A stretch of 32,112 nucleotides of DNA from Succinivibrio dextrinosolvens. GTDB lineage: Bacteria > Pseudomonadota > Gammaproteobacteria > Enterobacterales > Succinivibrionaceae. Location: the NCBI RefSeq assembly GCF_900116345.1, contig NZ_FPAH01000034.1, forward strand, positions 1 to 32,112, in the 5' to 3' direction. Positions within the stretch are counted from its first letter, which is position 1. Each line of letters opens with the position of its first letter. The translations under genes were made by a program, and so were the position numbers. Shown here in pieces: positions 7,119-15,392 of the stretch. Below the pieces are notes generated by a model that was given only the letters and a program-made list of their open reading frames with translations, searched no databases and had not been told where the DNA came from.

Positions 7119-7973
7119 ATGAAAATAGTGTCATTATTACTTATTCCTTTAGCATTATGCTGTAGTGTTCCGGTGCAGGCATCTGAGATTAGTGTCTGCA
7201 GTCTCTCCTACAGACCTAAAACAAATGAAACCGCATTTGCTGCGGTAGGTTCATCTCTGAAAATTGCAGATGAAACCTGTACCAATCATTATCTGATTAT
7301 TCCTTTTGATACCGTATCAAATGCCATAACTATTCCACAGGGAGAATACAGAGCTGTAAGCATTGACGAAGAGGAAGTTCTCTTTACAACAGATAACGGA
7401 GCTGGCCATAAGGTAAAAAGCTGTCCGGTATGTGATCCTATTGACTATCTTGTTATTAGAAAAAATACACCAAAGACACTGTGTGTAAAATCTGCGCTAA
7501 AGGTGAACTCCTGTGCTGTAGATGACAGCATCAGCTATGTGGTAACCAAGAAAAGTCATACCACTGAAGGTTTATGTGCCCCATCGCTTGTTTATTTCGG
7601 ACGTGATGGCAATACTTTAAAATTTGCTGTAAATGACTGCTCTTCCATCTCCAAACCAACCTTAAGCTATGATTTATCCTTTGGTGATGAAATCAGATTC
7701 CTCGATGAGCAGATTAAGATCCTAAAGGCTGATAATAAAGGTATTTTCTACTCAAGAATGGAGCCTCCTGCACTTAAGGTTAATGATCTTCTGAGCCGTG
7801 AACAGCTTGAACAGGAACTTAAAACCAAAGAGAATGACAAAACTGTCAAATCTAGTGATAAAATAGCCTCTACTCAAAATGAAAACAGAGCTGCATCCTC
7901 TGAGGATGTTCAAAGCGAAAGCTCAGCCCCAACACAGAACATCGTTGAGAATAACGGTGAGTCTATGCAGTAA
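7119..7973 (+). CDS. Cysteine-rich secreted protein of unknown function
   Basis: The 284-residue product begins MKIVSLLLIPLALCCSVPVQA, a typical signal peptide with cleavage after VQA. The frame stays open to a TTG at 7086, but the signal peptide fixes the start at 7119. The mature domain to about residue 200 contains eight cysteines, including SCPVC and three later single ones, spaced as if forming disulfides in the periplasm; two partly similar DYLVIRK/SYVVTKK segments suggest an internal repeat. The tail (about 225-284) is Ser/Glu/Asn-rich and probably disordered. The two signal-peptide cysteines do not make a good lipobox (LALC). I do not recognise a family. It is 11 bp upstream of yciB and likely co-transcribed with yciB and galU. 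The ATG has no ribosome-binding site. Confidence 0.65.
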   Translation: MKIVSLLLIPLALCCSVPVQASEISVCSLSYRPKTNETAFAAVGSSLKIADETCTNHYLIIPFDTVSNAITIPQGEYRAVSIDEEEVLFTTDNGAGHKVKSCPVCDPIDYLVIRKNTPKTLCVKSALKVNSCAVDDSISYVVTKKSHTTEGLCAPSLVYFGRDGNTLKFAVNDCSSISKPTLSYDLSFGDEIRFLDEQIKILKADNKGIFYSRMEPPALKVNDLLSREQLEQELKTKENDKTVKSSDKIASTQNENRAASSEDVQSESSAPTQNIVENNGESMQ

Positions 7974-7984
7974 TTAGGAATAAC

Positions 7985-8566
7985 ATGTTAAAAATTCTAC
8001 AGTTTTTACCTGTCATTTTATGGTTTGTCACCTATAAGATGACTTCAAATCTGATACTGGCTACAGCTGTTATTGTAGTTGCCTGTCTGATTACTACTGC
8101 TATTGAATACTTTATGACCAGACAGCTTTCAAGAATGCAGATCTTTTTAGTTGCTGCTATTCTTATCTTTGGTCTGCCAACCGTTTTATTAAATGATCCT
8201 GCCATTATCAAATGGAAGGTCACTGTGGTTAATATGCTTTTTGCTGCCACAATCTTTGTATTTCAGTTTATTCTCAAGAAAAATCCTTTTGCCTTCCTTT
8301 TTGAAAAGGAGCTGCCTCTGCCTGAAGAGGCCTATAACACCCTAAGCCTGTGGTGGATGGTGTTCTTTGTACTTGCAGGACTTTTAAATATAGTCATTGC
8401 TTTCTATCTTCCTGCTCTAATCGGAGTAACTGAGATAGAAGCAGAGGAAATCTGGGTAGACTACAAGACCTTTGGCAATGCCATACTAAATGGAGTGTTT
8501 GCCTTAATCTGCGGTTTTGTACTGCTTAAAAAGTACCCGGAAATAATGAAAAATCTAGAAAAATAG
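7985..8566 (+). CDS. yciB: Inner-membrane septation protein A (YciB/IspZ)
   Basis: The 193-residue protein has about five or six membrane helices and matches the YciB family: an N-terminal LKILQFLPVILWFVTYK segment, FGLPTVLLNDPAIIKWKVTVVN in the middle, and the later LWWMVFFVLAGLLNIVIAF. YciB affects septation and envelope integrity in enterics; its biochemical role is unclear. It is slightly longer than the E. coli protein (179 residues). AGGA sits 6 nt before the ATG. It lies between the secreted cysteine-rich protein and galU with short gaps, so it probably belongs to one transcript with envelope-related genes. Confidence 0.9.
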   Translation: MLKILQFLPVILWFVTYKMTSNLILATAVIVVACLITTAIEYFMTRQLSRMQIFLVAAILIFGLPTVLLNDPAIIKWKVTVVNMLFAATIFVFQFILKKNPFAFLFEKELPLPEEAYNTLSLWWMVFFVLAGLLNIVIAFYLPALIGVTEIEAEEIWVDYKTFGNAILNGVFALICGFVLLKKYPEIMKNLEK

Positions 8567-8584
8567 AATATACGGAGTAAGACA

Positions 8585-9493
8585 ATGCCAGATCAGAATT
8601 ATGGAAATATTAAATATGCAGTAATCCCTGTTGCAGGACTGGGTACAAGATTACTACCAGCAACCAAGGCTATTCCAAAGGAAATGATTCCTCTGGTGGA
8701 CAAGCCTCTGATTCAGTATGTGGTTAATGAAGCCATTGCAGCAAAAATCAAAAATATTGTTCTGGTTACCCACGCTTCCAAAAATGCCATCGAAAACCAT
8801 TTTGATACTTCATTTGAGCTTGAGGCAACCTTAGAGAAGCGTGTTAAAAGACAGCTTTTATCTGAGATTCAGAACATCATTCCTTCAGATGTGTCTATCC
8901 TGAATGTTCGTCAGGGTGAGTCTAAAGGTCTGGCTCATGCAATTTCCTGTGCGTTCCCTATTGTCGGAAAGAATCCTTTTGCGGTCATTCTGCCTGACGT
9001 TATTGTTGATGATATGGCATCTGATCCTAAAAAAGACAATCTGTCTGCTATGGTCAGAAAATTTGAATCAACCGGTGCTCCTCAGATCATGGTAGAGAAA
9101 GTTCCTCATGAGAACGTCTCAAGCTATGGTATTGTGGATATTGAAGGCAAGACTCTAAAACCAGGTGAGTCCTGCAAGATTAAGCAGATGGTTGAAAAGC
9201 CATCCTTAGATGAGGCTCCATCTGATCTTGCTGTAGTTGGCCGTTATGTTCTGCCTGCAGAAATCTGGTCATTATTTAAGAAGACTCCTATAGGTGCCGG
9301 CGGAGAGTTCCAGCTTACCGATACAATCGAACTTCTTATGCATATGATGGATATTGAGGCTTATAATATCGTGGGTAAGTCCCATGACTGCGGCAATAAG
9401 CTTGGTTATGTGGAAACCTTTATTGAATATGCCTTAAGAAATCCTGATTTTGGTTCTTCCGTAAAGGATTTTGTAAAGAAACTGGTTAAATAA
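8585..9493 (+). CDS. galU: UTP-glucose-1-phosphate uridylyltransferase
   Basis: GalU makes UDP-glucose from UTP and glucose-1-phosphate in the cytoplasm, feeding lipopolysaccharide, osmoregulated glucans and other glycans. The 302-residue length equals the E. coli enzyme. The nucleotidyltransferase signature is near the N-terminus ([22 protein letters not shown], with the phosphate-binding Gly-rich loop and Lys). ILPDVIVDD (about residues 138-146) supplies the metal-binding Asp, and the VEKP motif is at about 203-206. GGAG is about 8 nt before the ATG. It is the last gene of the 7119-9493 unit and is followed by a strong terminator. UDP-glucose links it functionally to the surface-polysaccharide genes at the right end of the window. 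Confidence 0.96.
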   Translation: MPDQNYGNIKYAVIPVAGLGTRLLPATKAIPKEMIPLVDKPLIQYVVNEAIAAKIKNIVLVTHASKNAIENHFDTSFELEATLEKRVKRQLLSEIQNIIPSDVSILNVRQGESKGLAHAISCAFPIVGKNPFAVILPDVIVDDMASDPKKDNLSAMVRKFESTGAPQIMVEKVPHENVSSYGIVDIEGKTLKPGESCKIKQMVEKPSLDEAPSDLAVVGRYVLPAEIWSLFKKTPIGAGGEFQLTDTIELLMHMMDIEAYNIVGKSHDCGNKLGYVETFIEYALRNPDFGSSVKDFVKKLVK

Positions 9494-9513
9494 TTTCTGT
9501 TTTTCCTGCAAAG

Positions 9514-9544
9514 AGCAGCTAAACAAAAATTAGCTGCTTTTTTT
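9514..9544 (+). terminator. Rho-independent terminator after galU
   Basis: AGCAGCTAA (9514-9522) and TTAGCTGCT (9530-9538) form a perfect 9-bp stem with a 7-nt A-rich loop, followed by a run of T residues to 9544. Confidence 0.92.
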
Positions 9545-9555
9545 CTTTATAAATA

Positions 9556-9571
9556 AACTAAACTTTTAGTT
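9556..9571 (+). promoter_or_regulatory. 16-bp inverted repeat upstream of yhdT-panF
   Basis: AACTAAA-CT-TTTAGTT is a perfect 7-bp inverted repeat with a 2-bp centre. It lies just before a possible -10 hexamer TATATT (9581-9586), where the -35 region would be. It is a candidate operator controlling pantothenate uptake; I do not recognise the regulator. Confidence 0.4.
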
Positions 9572-9624
9572 AGCTGTAAGTATATTTGTTTTGAAATAAG
9601 CTTTTTTACAGAGTCAGAGTGGCT

Positions 9625-9885
9625 ATGAACAGTAAACATAATCAGTATGCAAAAAAATTTGTACAGATGGATAAGGAAGCGCTTTATACGCTGATCCTGT
9701 CCCTTGTAATCTTCATTTTTTTCTGGGGCGCCATTTTTATTCTGCAGAACTGTCAGGTGTCTTTATGGCAGATGCCTCTGTGGTTTGTGGTTTCCTGCAT
9801 TGGCGGCTATCTGCTGTCAGTAGTGGGTGTTGCCGTACTGATTAAATACTTTATGAAAGACTTTGATTTGGATGATAACAAATGA
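9625..9885 (+). CDS. yhdT: YhdT family small membrane protein (DUF997)
   Basis: This 86-residue protein has two membrane helices (about 20-42 and 54-76). YhdT-type proteins are encoded directly upstream of panF in gammaproteobacteria, as here, and may act as a small subunit or partner of the symporter; the role is not proven. The frame can also start at a GTG two codons earlier (9619). Each start has a GAG about 5 nt upstream, so the choice is uncertain. Its stop overlaps the panF start by 4 bp (ATGA), which implies translational coupling. Confidence 0.85.
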   Translation: MNSKHNQYAKKFVQMDKEALYTLILSLVIFIFFWGAIFILQNCQVSLWQMPLWFVVSCIGGYLLSVVGVAVLIKYFMKDFDLDDNK

Positions 9886-11366
9886 CCTTAGTTCCGGTTC
9901 TCGTTTTTCTTGCGCTGATGATCCTGATTGGAGTCTATGCCAAAAAAGATCTTAAAAAAGCAGAAGATTTCAAAAAAGAGTATTTTATAGCCAACCGTTC
10001 TTTAGGCGGTATTGTACTGGCTATGACTTTGGTTGCTACCTATGGCTCGGTAAGCTCCTTTATCTCCGGCCCCGGTGTTGCCTGGAATCTTGGTTTTGGC
10101 TGGGTAGTCTTTGCTGCCCCTCAGATTATCACTGGCTTTTTACTTTTAGGTTTGATTGGCAAGCGACTGGCAATTATCGGCAGAAAAATTGAAGCCTACA
10201 CCATAATCGATGTCATTCACTATCGCTATGCCAACAAATCCCTGACGCTGCTCTTATCCATAGTGCTTCTAATCTTTTTTACCGCTATGGTGGTGGGACA
10301 GTTTATTGGCGGCGCACAGATATTTACTGCCATTACAGGTCTTGATTACAAGCTAGGTCTTCTGATCTTCGCATCAGTTACTGTCATCTATACCTCCTCA
10401 GGCTTTAAGGCGGTGGTGCTGACTGATACACTGTGTGCCTTTCTGATGATTACCGGTATGATTACCTTAGGCTATGTAATCATAAAGGATGGAGGCGGAC
10501 TAACTCAGATCATGGAGGTTATCCGCAATACCAATGTTGGCGAGGATGGTATTTCTGCTAATCTTAAGGTTACAGCCAATGGTGCTCTGCCATATTCTCT
10601 TTTATTCTCAGCCTGGCTACTGGTTGGCTTTTATACAGTTGCCCTGCCTCAGTCTGCTGTAAGAGCTCTCTCCTACAGAAGCACCTCAGATCTGCACATG
10701 GCCATGTTTGTTGCAACTGTAGTCTGCGGTGCACTTATGATTGGCATGACCCTTTTAGGAGTGCTCTCCCGCGGTGTGATTCTTGAGCTTCCAGAAAACG
10801 GAACTGATGCCGTTATTCCTATCCTGATTGCAACTCATATGCATCCGATTTTAGCAGGAATTACCATCATAGGACCTCTGGCTGCGACCATGAGTACAGT
10901 AAGCTCGCTTCTGATTTCTGCCTCCTCTGCGGTGGTATCTGATATCTACTCGCAGCTGCATGATAAAAAAGAGAGCAAAAAAGATAAATTTAGTGCAAAC
11001 AGTAAGTTTGTGACAATTTTTATTACATCCTTCATAGGATTTATTGCTATCCTATTAGCCATGTATCCACAGGATATTGTAGTGTGGGTTAACCTGTTTG
11101 CTTTTGGCGGACTGGAATCTGCATTCCTCTGGCCTCTGGTTTTAGGACTTTTCTGGAAGAAAATGAATGCCGGTGGAGCTCTTTTAGGAATAATCTTTGG
11201 TCTGGGCGTCTATACAGTGTGTATGGCTACAGGCTTTAAATTCATGTCCTTCCACAATATTGTGATCGGTACCGCCTGCGGTTTAATCTTCAGTGTTATT
11301 GGAAGCTATATCTTCCCGGATACCTCAAAGGACAGACTGAAGATATTCTTCCCTCATAAAATTTAG
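9882..11366 (+). CDS. panF: Sodium/pantothenate symporter
   Basis: The 494-residue protein belongs to the sodium:solute symporter family, with about 13 membrane helices. It would import pantothenate (vitamin B5, coenzyme A precursor) with Na+. Family segments are clear: DFKKEYFIANRSLGG at about 27-42, TYGSVSSFISGPGVAWNLGFGW at about 53-75, and GPLAATMSTVSSLLISASS at about 328-346 around the sodium site. It is about the same length as E. coli PanF (483). The context supports the assignment: it overlaps yhdT by 4 bp in the same order as in enterics. No clear terminator follows; the gap to the next exporter gene is 87 bp. Confidence 0.93.
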   Translation: MTLVPVLVFLALMILIGVYAKKDLKKAEDFKKEYFIANRSLGGIVLAMTLVATYGSVSSFISGPGVAWNLGFGWVVFAAPQIITGFLLLGLIGKRLAIIGRKIEAYTIIDVIHYRYANKSLTLLLSIVLLIFFTAMVVGQFIGGAQIFTAITGLDYKLGLLIFASVTVIYTSSGFKAVVLTDTLCAFLMITGMITLGYVIIKDGGGLTQIMEVIRNTNVGEDGISANLKVTANGALPYSLLFSAWLLVGFYTVALPQSAVRALSYRSTSDLHMAMFVATVVCGALMIGMTLLGVLSRGVILELPENGTDAVIPILIATHMHPILAGITIIGPLAATMSTVSSLLISASSAVVSDIYSQLHDKKESKKDKFSANSKFVTIFITSFIGFIAILLAMYPQDIVVWVNLFAFGGLESAFLWPLVLGLFWKKMNAGGALLGIIFGLGVYTVCMATGFKFMSFHNIVIGTACGLIFSVIGSYIFPDTSKDRLKIFFPHKI

Positions 11367-11453
11367 ATTAATTATTAAAAATCTGTCATAAAGAAACAAC
11401 AGGCAGATAATAAATAGAATAAAGAAATATATAAGAATAAATTAGGATATACG

Positions 11454-12686
11454 ATGAACTGGAAAGTAGTATTAGCTTTGATGGTAACTTTTGCTTTGAT
11501 GATGAGTTCAAGTTACACCATGCTGATACCGTTTCTTCCTCTTTACATGCAGAATGAACTGAAGGCTACCAGTGATGAAATTGCCATGTGGTCAGGCTTT
11601 ACCTTTTCCATCACCTTTGCTGTAAGTGCCTTCATGTCCCCAATCTGGGGCAAGCTCTCTGATAAGATGGGAAAAAAGCCTATGATTATCAGATCAAGTA
11701 TCCTGTTATCCATCACCTACTTTTTAGGTGGAATTGTTACTTCCCCCTTTGAGCTATTTCTGGTTCGAGCCTTTCAGGGTATTGCCGCAGGTCTCTGGCC
11801 TGCCTGTCTGGTGATGATTTCTGCCTATGCACCAAAGAATAAGCTGGGATTAAGCATGGGACTTATGCAGAGTGCCAACATCTGCGGCGGTATTTTAGGT
11901 CCTCTTTTTGGAGGAATTCTTGCAACTTCCTTTGGCATGAGAAATTCTTTTTTCATAGGCTCTGCAGCCCTGTTTACCATCTGTGTACTGAGTATCTTTA
12001 TCTTAAAGGAGCCTCCTGCAGATAAGGAACTTAAAAAAGCTGAGAAAAAAACAGTATCCACAATGGACTGTCTTAAGAATGTAAATATTCTTATTCTGCT
12101 TTTATGTGTAGGACTGACCAATTTTGCCATTATGGAAATTCAGCCTATTATGTCGCTCTATGTACAGAGTATGGCTGATAATGCTGATGATGCTGTTCTG
12201 CTTGCAGGACTTATTCTCTCCTCTGGAGGTCTGGCCGGAGCTATTGCCTCGCCTTTATGGGGAAGAACCGGACAGAAAAAAGGCTTTGCCAAAACCATAA
12301 CAGTAGCCTTTTTATTTGCAGGCTTCATGCTGACTATGCAGGGAATTCCTGATAACCTGATTATCTTTGGCGCAATCCAGTTCATCTGCGGACTAGGCTT
12401 CTCCGGAGTATTCCCTTCTGCCAATTCAATACTGGTACTGATTACACCAGCCTCCTCAAGAGGAATCGGCTTTGGTCTTATGGCTTCAGCCCAGATGCTT
12501 GGCGGTGCTTTAGGCCCTATTATCGGAAGTCTGATTGTAACCCTGACCTCCTACAGCTATGTTTATGTATTCTCCGGAATATTAATGTTCTGTATGGGAA
12601 TTTATATTCTGTTCTTTGCTCCGGAGTCCTTTAAAAAAGCAGCAAATCAGATCAAAGTTACAGATATTCAGCCAAAACAGGATTAG
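11454..12686 (+). CDS. MFS exporter, MdtG-like (first of a tandem pair)
   Basis: The 410-residue, 12-helix major facilitator protein resembles MdtG. It has MWSGFTFSITFAVSAFMSPIWG before the motif A loop GKLSDKMGKKP (between helices 2 and 3), then a second-half counterpart ASPLWGRTGQKKG. MdtG-type proteins are proton-driven drug exporters, and MdtG gives fosfomycin resistance in E. coli; the substrate here is unknown. AGGATATACG precedes the ATG. The next gene, 9 bp downstream, is a divergent paralogue, so the pair probably arose by tandem duplication and is co-transcribed. It is not obviously linked in function to panF upstream. Confidence 0.82.
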   Translation: MNWKVVLALMVTFALMMSSSYTMLIPFLPLYMQNELKATSDEIAMWSGFTFSITFAVSAFMSPIWGKLSDKMGKKPMIIRSSILLSITYFLGGIVTSPFELFLVRAFQGIAAGLWPACLVMISAYAPKNKLGLSMGLMQSANICGGILGPLFGGILATSFGMRNSFFIGSAALFTICVLSIFILKEPPADKELKKAEKKTVSTMDCLKNVNILILLLCVGLTNFAIMEIQPIMSLYVQSMADNADDAVLLAGLILSSGGLAGAIASPLWGRTGQKKGFAKTITVAFLFAGFMLTMQGIPDNLIIFGAIQFICGLGFSGVFPSANSILVLITPASSRGIGFGLMASAQMLGGALGPIIGSLIVTLTSYSYVYVFSGILMFCMGIYILFFAPESFKKAANQIKVTDIQPKQD

Positions 12687-12695
12687 GGTTAATAT

Positions 12696-13895
12696 ATGGA
12701 TAAAGCACTTTTTACCCTGATCCTTTTGTATGCAAATGTTTTTGTAATAAGTGCTTCGAACACTTTAGTTCTGCCTTTTCTTCCGGTTTATCTTAAGCAG
12801 GATTTAGGAGCAGAGTCATCCGATCTGGCCTTATATACTACCTTATGCTACTCCATAACCTTTGTGGTTAATATCTTTATCTCCCCTGTCTGGGGACACT
12901 TTGCAGACAAATTCGGCAGAAAGAAGATGCTTATAAGAGTATCATTTATCCTGTTTCTCTCTTATCTGTGCGCCTATCTTGCCACTTCTCCTCTGATACT
13001 GTGTATTGCCCGAGCCGTACAGGGCTTTGCCTGCGGTATGATGCCTGCGATTATGGCCTTTACAAGTTCACTCTCTACAGATCATAAAAAGACTCAGTTA
13101 AGAATCGGCTATGTACAGAGCATCAATCTTCTGGGAACTATTATTGGCCCTGCTGTGGGCGGTGTTATGGCTGAATTCTTTGGAGTCCGTGAAAGCTATT
13201 TATGTATCTTTATTCTTATAGCTGTAGTATGTCTCATCAATATCCTGCTTCTAAAGGAGCCTCCAGTTCATGAGCATCAAAACAGCATAAGTGAGATTCT
13301 GCCTTTATCAGAGATATTAAAAGATCCTATTATTGTTTCGCTCTGCTGCTGTATTGTAGTGAATTCGGCTGTAATCATGATGGTCGTACCGATGCTTGCT
13401 GATTATGTGGACAGCATGACTACATTTAATGAGCCTCTGGCCCTATCCGGCATTATTTTCTCCTTAAGTGGTATTGCAGGTGTACTGGCAGCCCCGCTCT
13501 GGTCAAGATTCGGTTCTGAAAAAGGCTTTTTAAAAGTTCTGATGTTAAGTACATTGGGTGCTGCGGTTGCCTATATGCTGCAGTATCAGATGAGCAGTAT
13601 TCTGATGTTCAGTATCATGCAGTTTGTTTTCGGTTTATGTATCTGTGCAACTATTCCTGCAGCCAACTCTATTACTGCAAAACACATAAATCATCAGAAT
13701 CAGACTAAAGCATTCTCTGTTCTATACAGTGCCTCTCAGTGCGGTAATATTCTAGGTCCTGTCTTTAGTGCTGTAATTATCATGCTTATTGGGGAAAGAG
13801 CTGTTTTTGCTCTAGCCTCTGCCCTATTATTTACCATTTTTTCTTATTTATTTATGGTAAACCGTATAAGACAAAATGATAAAAAAGCCTCTTGA
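12696..13895 (+). CDS. MFS exporter, MdtG-like (second of a tandem pair)
   Basis: The 399-residue, 12-helix major facilitator protein shares the layout of its upstream neighbour: TLVLPFLPVYLKQDLGAES at the start, SPVWGHFADKFGRKK as motif A, and AAPLWSRFGSEKG in the second half. The two are clearly paralogous but well diverged. The ATG is preceded by TTAGGG. It starts 9 bp after the first exporter's stop, suggesting one transcript. They could work as a heteromeric pair or have different substrates; neither is shown. The 3' side is very AT-rich, with no strong terminator before the PerR gene. Confidence 0.82.
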   Translation: MDKALFTLILLYANVFVISASNTLVLPFLPVYLKQDLGAESSDLALYTTLCYSITFVVNIFISPVWGHFADKFGRKKMLIRVSFILFLSYLCAYLATSPLILCIARAVQGFACGMMPAIMAFTSSLSTDHKKTQLRIGYVQSINLLGTIIGPAVGGVMAEFFGVRESYLCIFILIAVVCLINILLLKEPPVHEHQNSISEILPLSEILKDPIIVSLCCCIVVNSAVIMMVVPMLADYVDSMTTFNEPLALSGIIFSLSGIAGVLAAPLWSRFGSEKGFLKVLMLSTLGAAVAYMLQYQMSSILMFSIMQFVFGLCICATIPAANSITAKHINHQNQTKAFSVLYSASQCGNILGPVFSAVIIMLIGERAVFALASALLFTIFSYLFMVNRIRQNDKKAS

Positions 13896-14034
13896 TTTTC
13901 TTAATAAAAATTATTACTATTAAGTAACGTAAATTATTAAACATATTGTATATAAAGATAATTTTTTTTAATTTATTACAGTAATGTTTACTATTTATAA
14001 CAATACCTACTTAACAAAATTGCTTTTTATTTCT

Positions 14035-14070
14035 TTATAATCATAAATATGTCTTTATACTAATAAAGAC
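14035..14070 (+). promoter_or_regulatory. perR promoter region with inverted repeats
   Basis: GTCTTTAT-ACTA-ATAAAGAC (14051-14070) is a perfect 8-bp inverted repeat that contains TATACT (14056-14061), a plausible -10 box. Just upstream, TTATAATCATAAATA (14035-14049) matches 12 of 15 positions of the PerR box TTATAATnATTATAA. Both suggest autoregulation of perR. The rest of 13896-14106 is AT-rich with no gene. Confidence 0.45.
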
Positions 14071-14106
14071 TAAACGTGAAAATTTTACAGTTAGGATTCA
14101 CCCTTT

Positions 14107-14502
14107 ATGCTACAGCGAAGAAACAGTAAACAGCGTAACGTGATACGAGAATATCTATGCGGACGTATCGATCATCCTACCGCAGAGAAACTATATAACG
14201 AAATCAAGGAAGAGTACCCAAAGATGTCTTTAGGTACTGTTTACCGTAATCTAATGTTCTTAAACGAGATCGGTGAGATTCAGGCCATTGAAGTTGGTGA
14301 CGGAATTACTCACTTTGATCCGAATCCTCAGCCTCACGCACATTTTTATTGTAAAAAGTGTAAGCAGGTCAGCGATATTTTTATCGAAGATTATTCTAAG
14401 ATTACAAATGTCTTTGCAAGTCAGACCAATAATGAAATTGAAAAGTGCAATGTCTTTTTAGAGGGCATCTGCGAGATATGTAAAAACAAGGCTGACGCTT
14501 AA
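14107..14502 (+). CDS. perR: Fur-family peroxide regulator, PerR type
   Basis: The 131-residue protein has the Fur fold: a winged helix with recognition helix SLGTVYRNL (41-49), then a metal-binding dimer domain. Structural zinc ligands are C82/C85 (YCKKC) and C122/C125 (ICEIC). Regulatory-site candidates are H23, D71, H77, H79 and D90. The Asp at 90 (VSDIF) corresponds to B. subtilis PerR D104, whereas Fur has Glu there, so the protein is more PerR-like than Fur-like. Such proteins sense peroxide by metal-catalysed His oxidation. The neighbouring rubrerythrin with a PerR-box-like site supports this. AGGA lies about 10 nt before the ATG. Zur or iron-sensing Fur are less likely alternatives. 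Confidence 0.85.
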   Translation: MLQRRNSKQRNVIREYLCGRIDHPTAEKLYNEIKEEYPKMSLGTVYRNLMFLNEIGEIQAIEVGDGITHFDPNPQPHAHFYCKKCKQVSDIFIEDYSKITNVFASQTNNEIEKCNVFLEGICEICKNKADA

Positions 14503-14515
14503 TAAGCTTTTCTAA

Positions 14516-14530
14516 ATACAATTATTATAA
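14516..14530 (+). promoter_or_regulatory. PerR-box-like operator upstream of rubrerythrin
   Basis: ATACAATTATTATAA matches 13 of 15 positions of the PerR box TTATAATnATTATAA. It lies 14 bp after the perR stop and 101 bp before the rubrerythrin ATG, where a promoter for the latter is expected. Confidence 0.55.
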
Positions 14531-14543
14531 AAATAGATTTTCA

Positions 14544-14574
14544 CTGTATTTATTATTTTGGAGTGTAAATACAG
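14544..14574 (+). promoter_or_regulatory. Inverted repeat in the rubrerythrin leader/promoter
   Basis: CTGTATTTA (14544-14552) and TAAATACAG (14566-14574) are a perfect 9-bp inverted repeat with a 13-nt spacer. The TAAATACA core occurs a third time at 14513-14520, overlapping the PerR-box-like site. This may be an operator array or a leader hairpin. Confidence 0.5.
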
Positions 14575-14631
14575 ATAAAGAGATAACTCCATAACACATG
14601 CTTAACTTATTCTTTAACTAAGGAGAATACT

Positions 14632-15279
14632 ATGTCATTTGTTTGCACAAAATGTGGCTATGTACACGAGGGTCCTGAGGCTCCAGAAGAGTGTCCAATC
14701 TGTCATTACAAAAATGTTTTTGTAGAGCAGGATGCAGCAAAGAGAAATAAATATCAGGGAACAAAGACTGAAAAGAATCTTCAGACCGCTTTTGCAGGTG
14801 AATCTCAGGCTCGCAACAAATACACCTATTTTGCATCAGTTGCTAAAAAGGCCGGTTACGAACAGATTGCAGAGTTATTCTTAAAGACTGCAGATAACGA
14901 AAAAGAACACGCTAAGTTGTGGTTCAAGGAGTTAGGCGGTATCGGCACCACCGAAGAGAATCTTCTGGCAGCTGCAGAGGGTGAAAACTACGAGTGGACT
15001 GATATGTACGATCAGATGGCAAAAGATGCTGATGCAGAAGGCTTTACAGAGCTTGCTGAAAAGTTCCGCGGTGTTGCAGCCATCGAGAAACGCCACGAGG
15101 AAAGATATCGTAAGCTGTTAGAGAATGTAAAGGCTAAGGAAGTCTTTGAGAAGTCAGGTGTTACCGTCTGGGAGTGCCGTAACTGCGGCCATATTGTAGT
15201 TGGTACCAAGGCTCCAGAGAAATGCCCTGTATGCAATCATCCACAGAGCTACTTTGAAGTTCACATGGATAACTTCTAA
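14632..15279 (+). CDS. rbr: Rubrerythrin with rubredoxin domains at both ends
   Basis: This 215-residue enzyme reduces hydrogen peroxide in the cytoplasm of anaerobes. Three domains are visible. An N-terminal rubredoxin-like domain has C5/C8 and C21/C24. A ferritin-like diiron domain (about 48-165) has ligand candidates in [11 protein letters not shown] (E57), [10 protein letters not shown] (E90, E92, H93) and IEKRHEERY (E152, H155). A C-terminal rubredoxin domain has C182/C185 and C198/C201. Classical rubrerythrin carries only the C-terminal rubredoxin and reverse rubrerythrin only the N-terminal one; this protein has both, which may allow internal electron relay. AAGGAGAATACT gives a strong ribosome-binding site. 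The PerR regulator immediately upstream and its operator-like site suggest peroxide induction. A terminator follows. Confidence 0.93.
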   Translation: MSFVCTKCGYVHEGPEAPEECPICHYKNVFVEQDAAKRNKYQGTKTEKNLQTAFAGESQARNKYTYFASVAKKAGYEQIAELFLKTADNEKEHAKLWFKELGGIGTTEENLLAAAEGENYEWTDMYDQMAKDADAEGFTELAEKFRGVAAIEKRHEERYRKLLENVKAKEVFEKSGVTVWECRNCGHIVVGTKAPEKCPVCNHPQSYFEVHMDNF

Positions 15280-15316
15280 GCAGAATATTCAGTTAATATA
15301 TTTCCAACCAAAGATT

Positions 15317-15347
15317 AAGGGAGCTACTGCTAAATAGCTCCCTTTCC
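15317..15347 (+). terminator. Terminator between rubrerythrin and convergent uraA
   Basis: AAGGGAGCTA (15317-15326) and TAGCTCCCTT (15335-15344) form a perfect 10-bp stem with an 8-nt loop, followed by a short T/C stretch. The stem's A/T ends could let it work in both directions. Confidence 0.75.
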
Positions 15348-15392
15348 TAATTTGTCGTTTTTTATCCGCTTGACTAGACCCTAGACCGGTTA

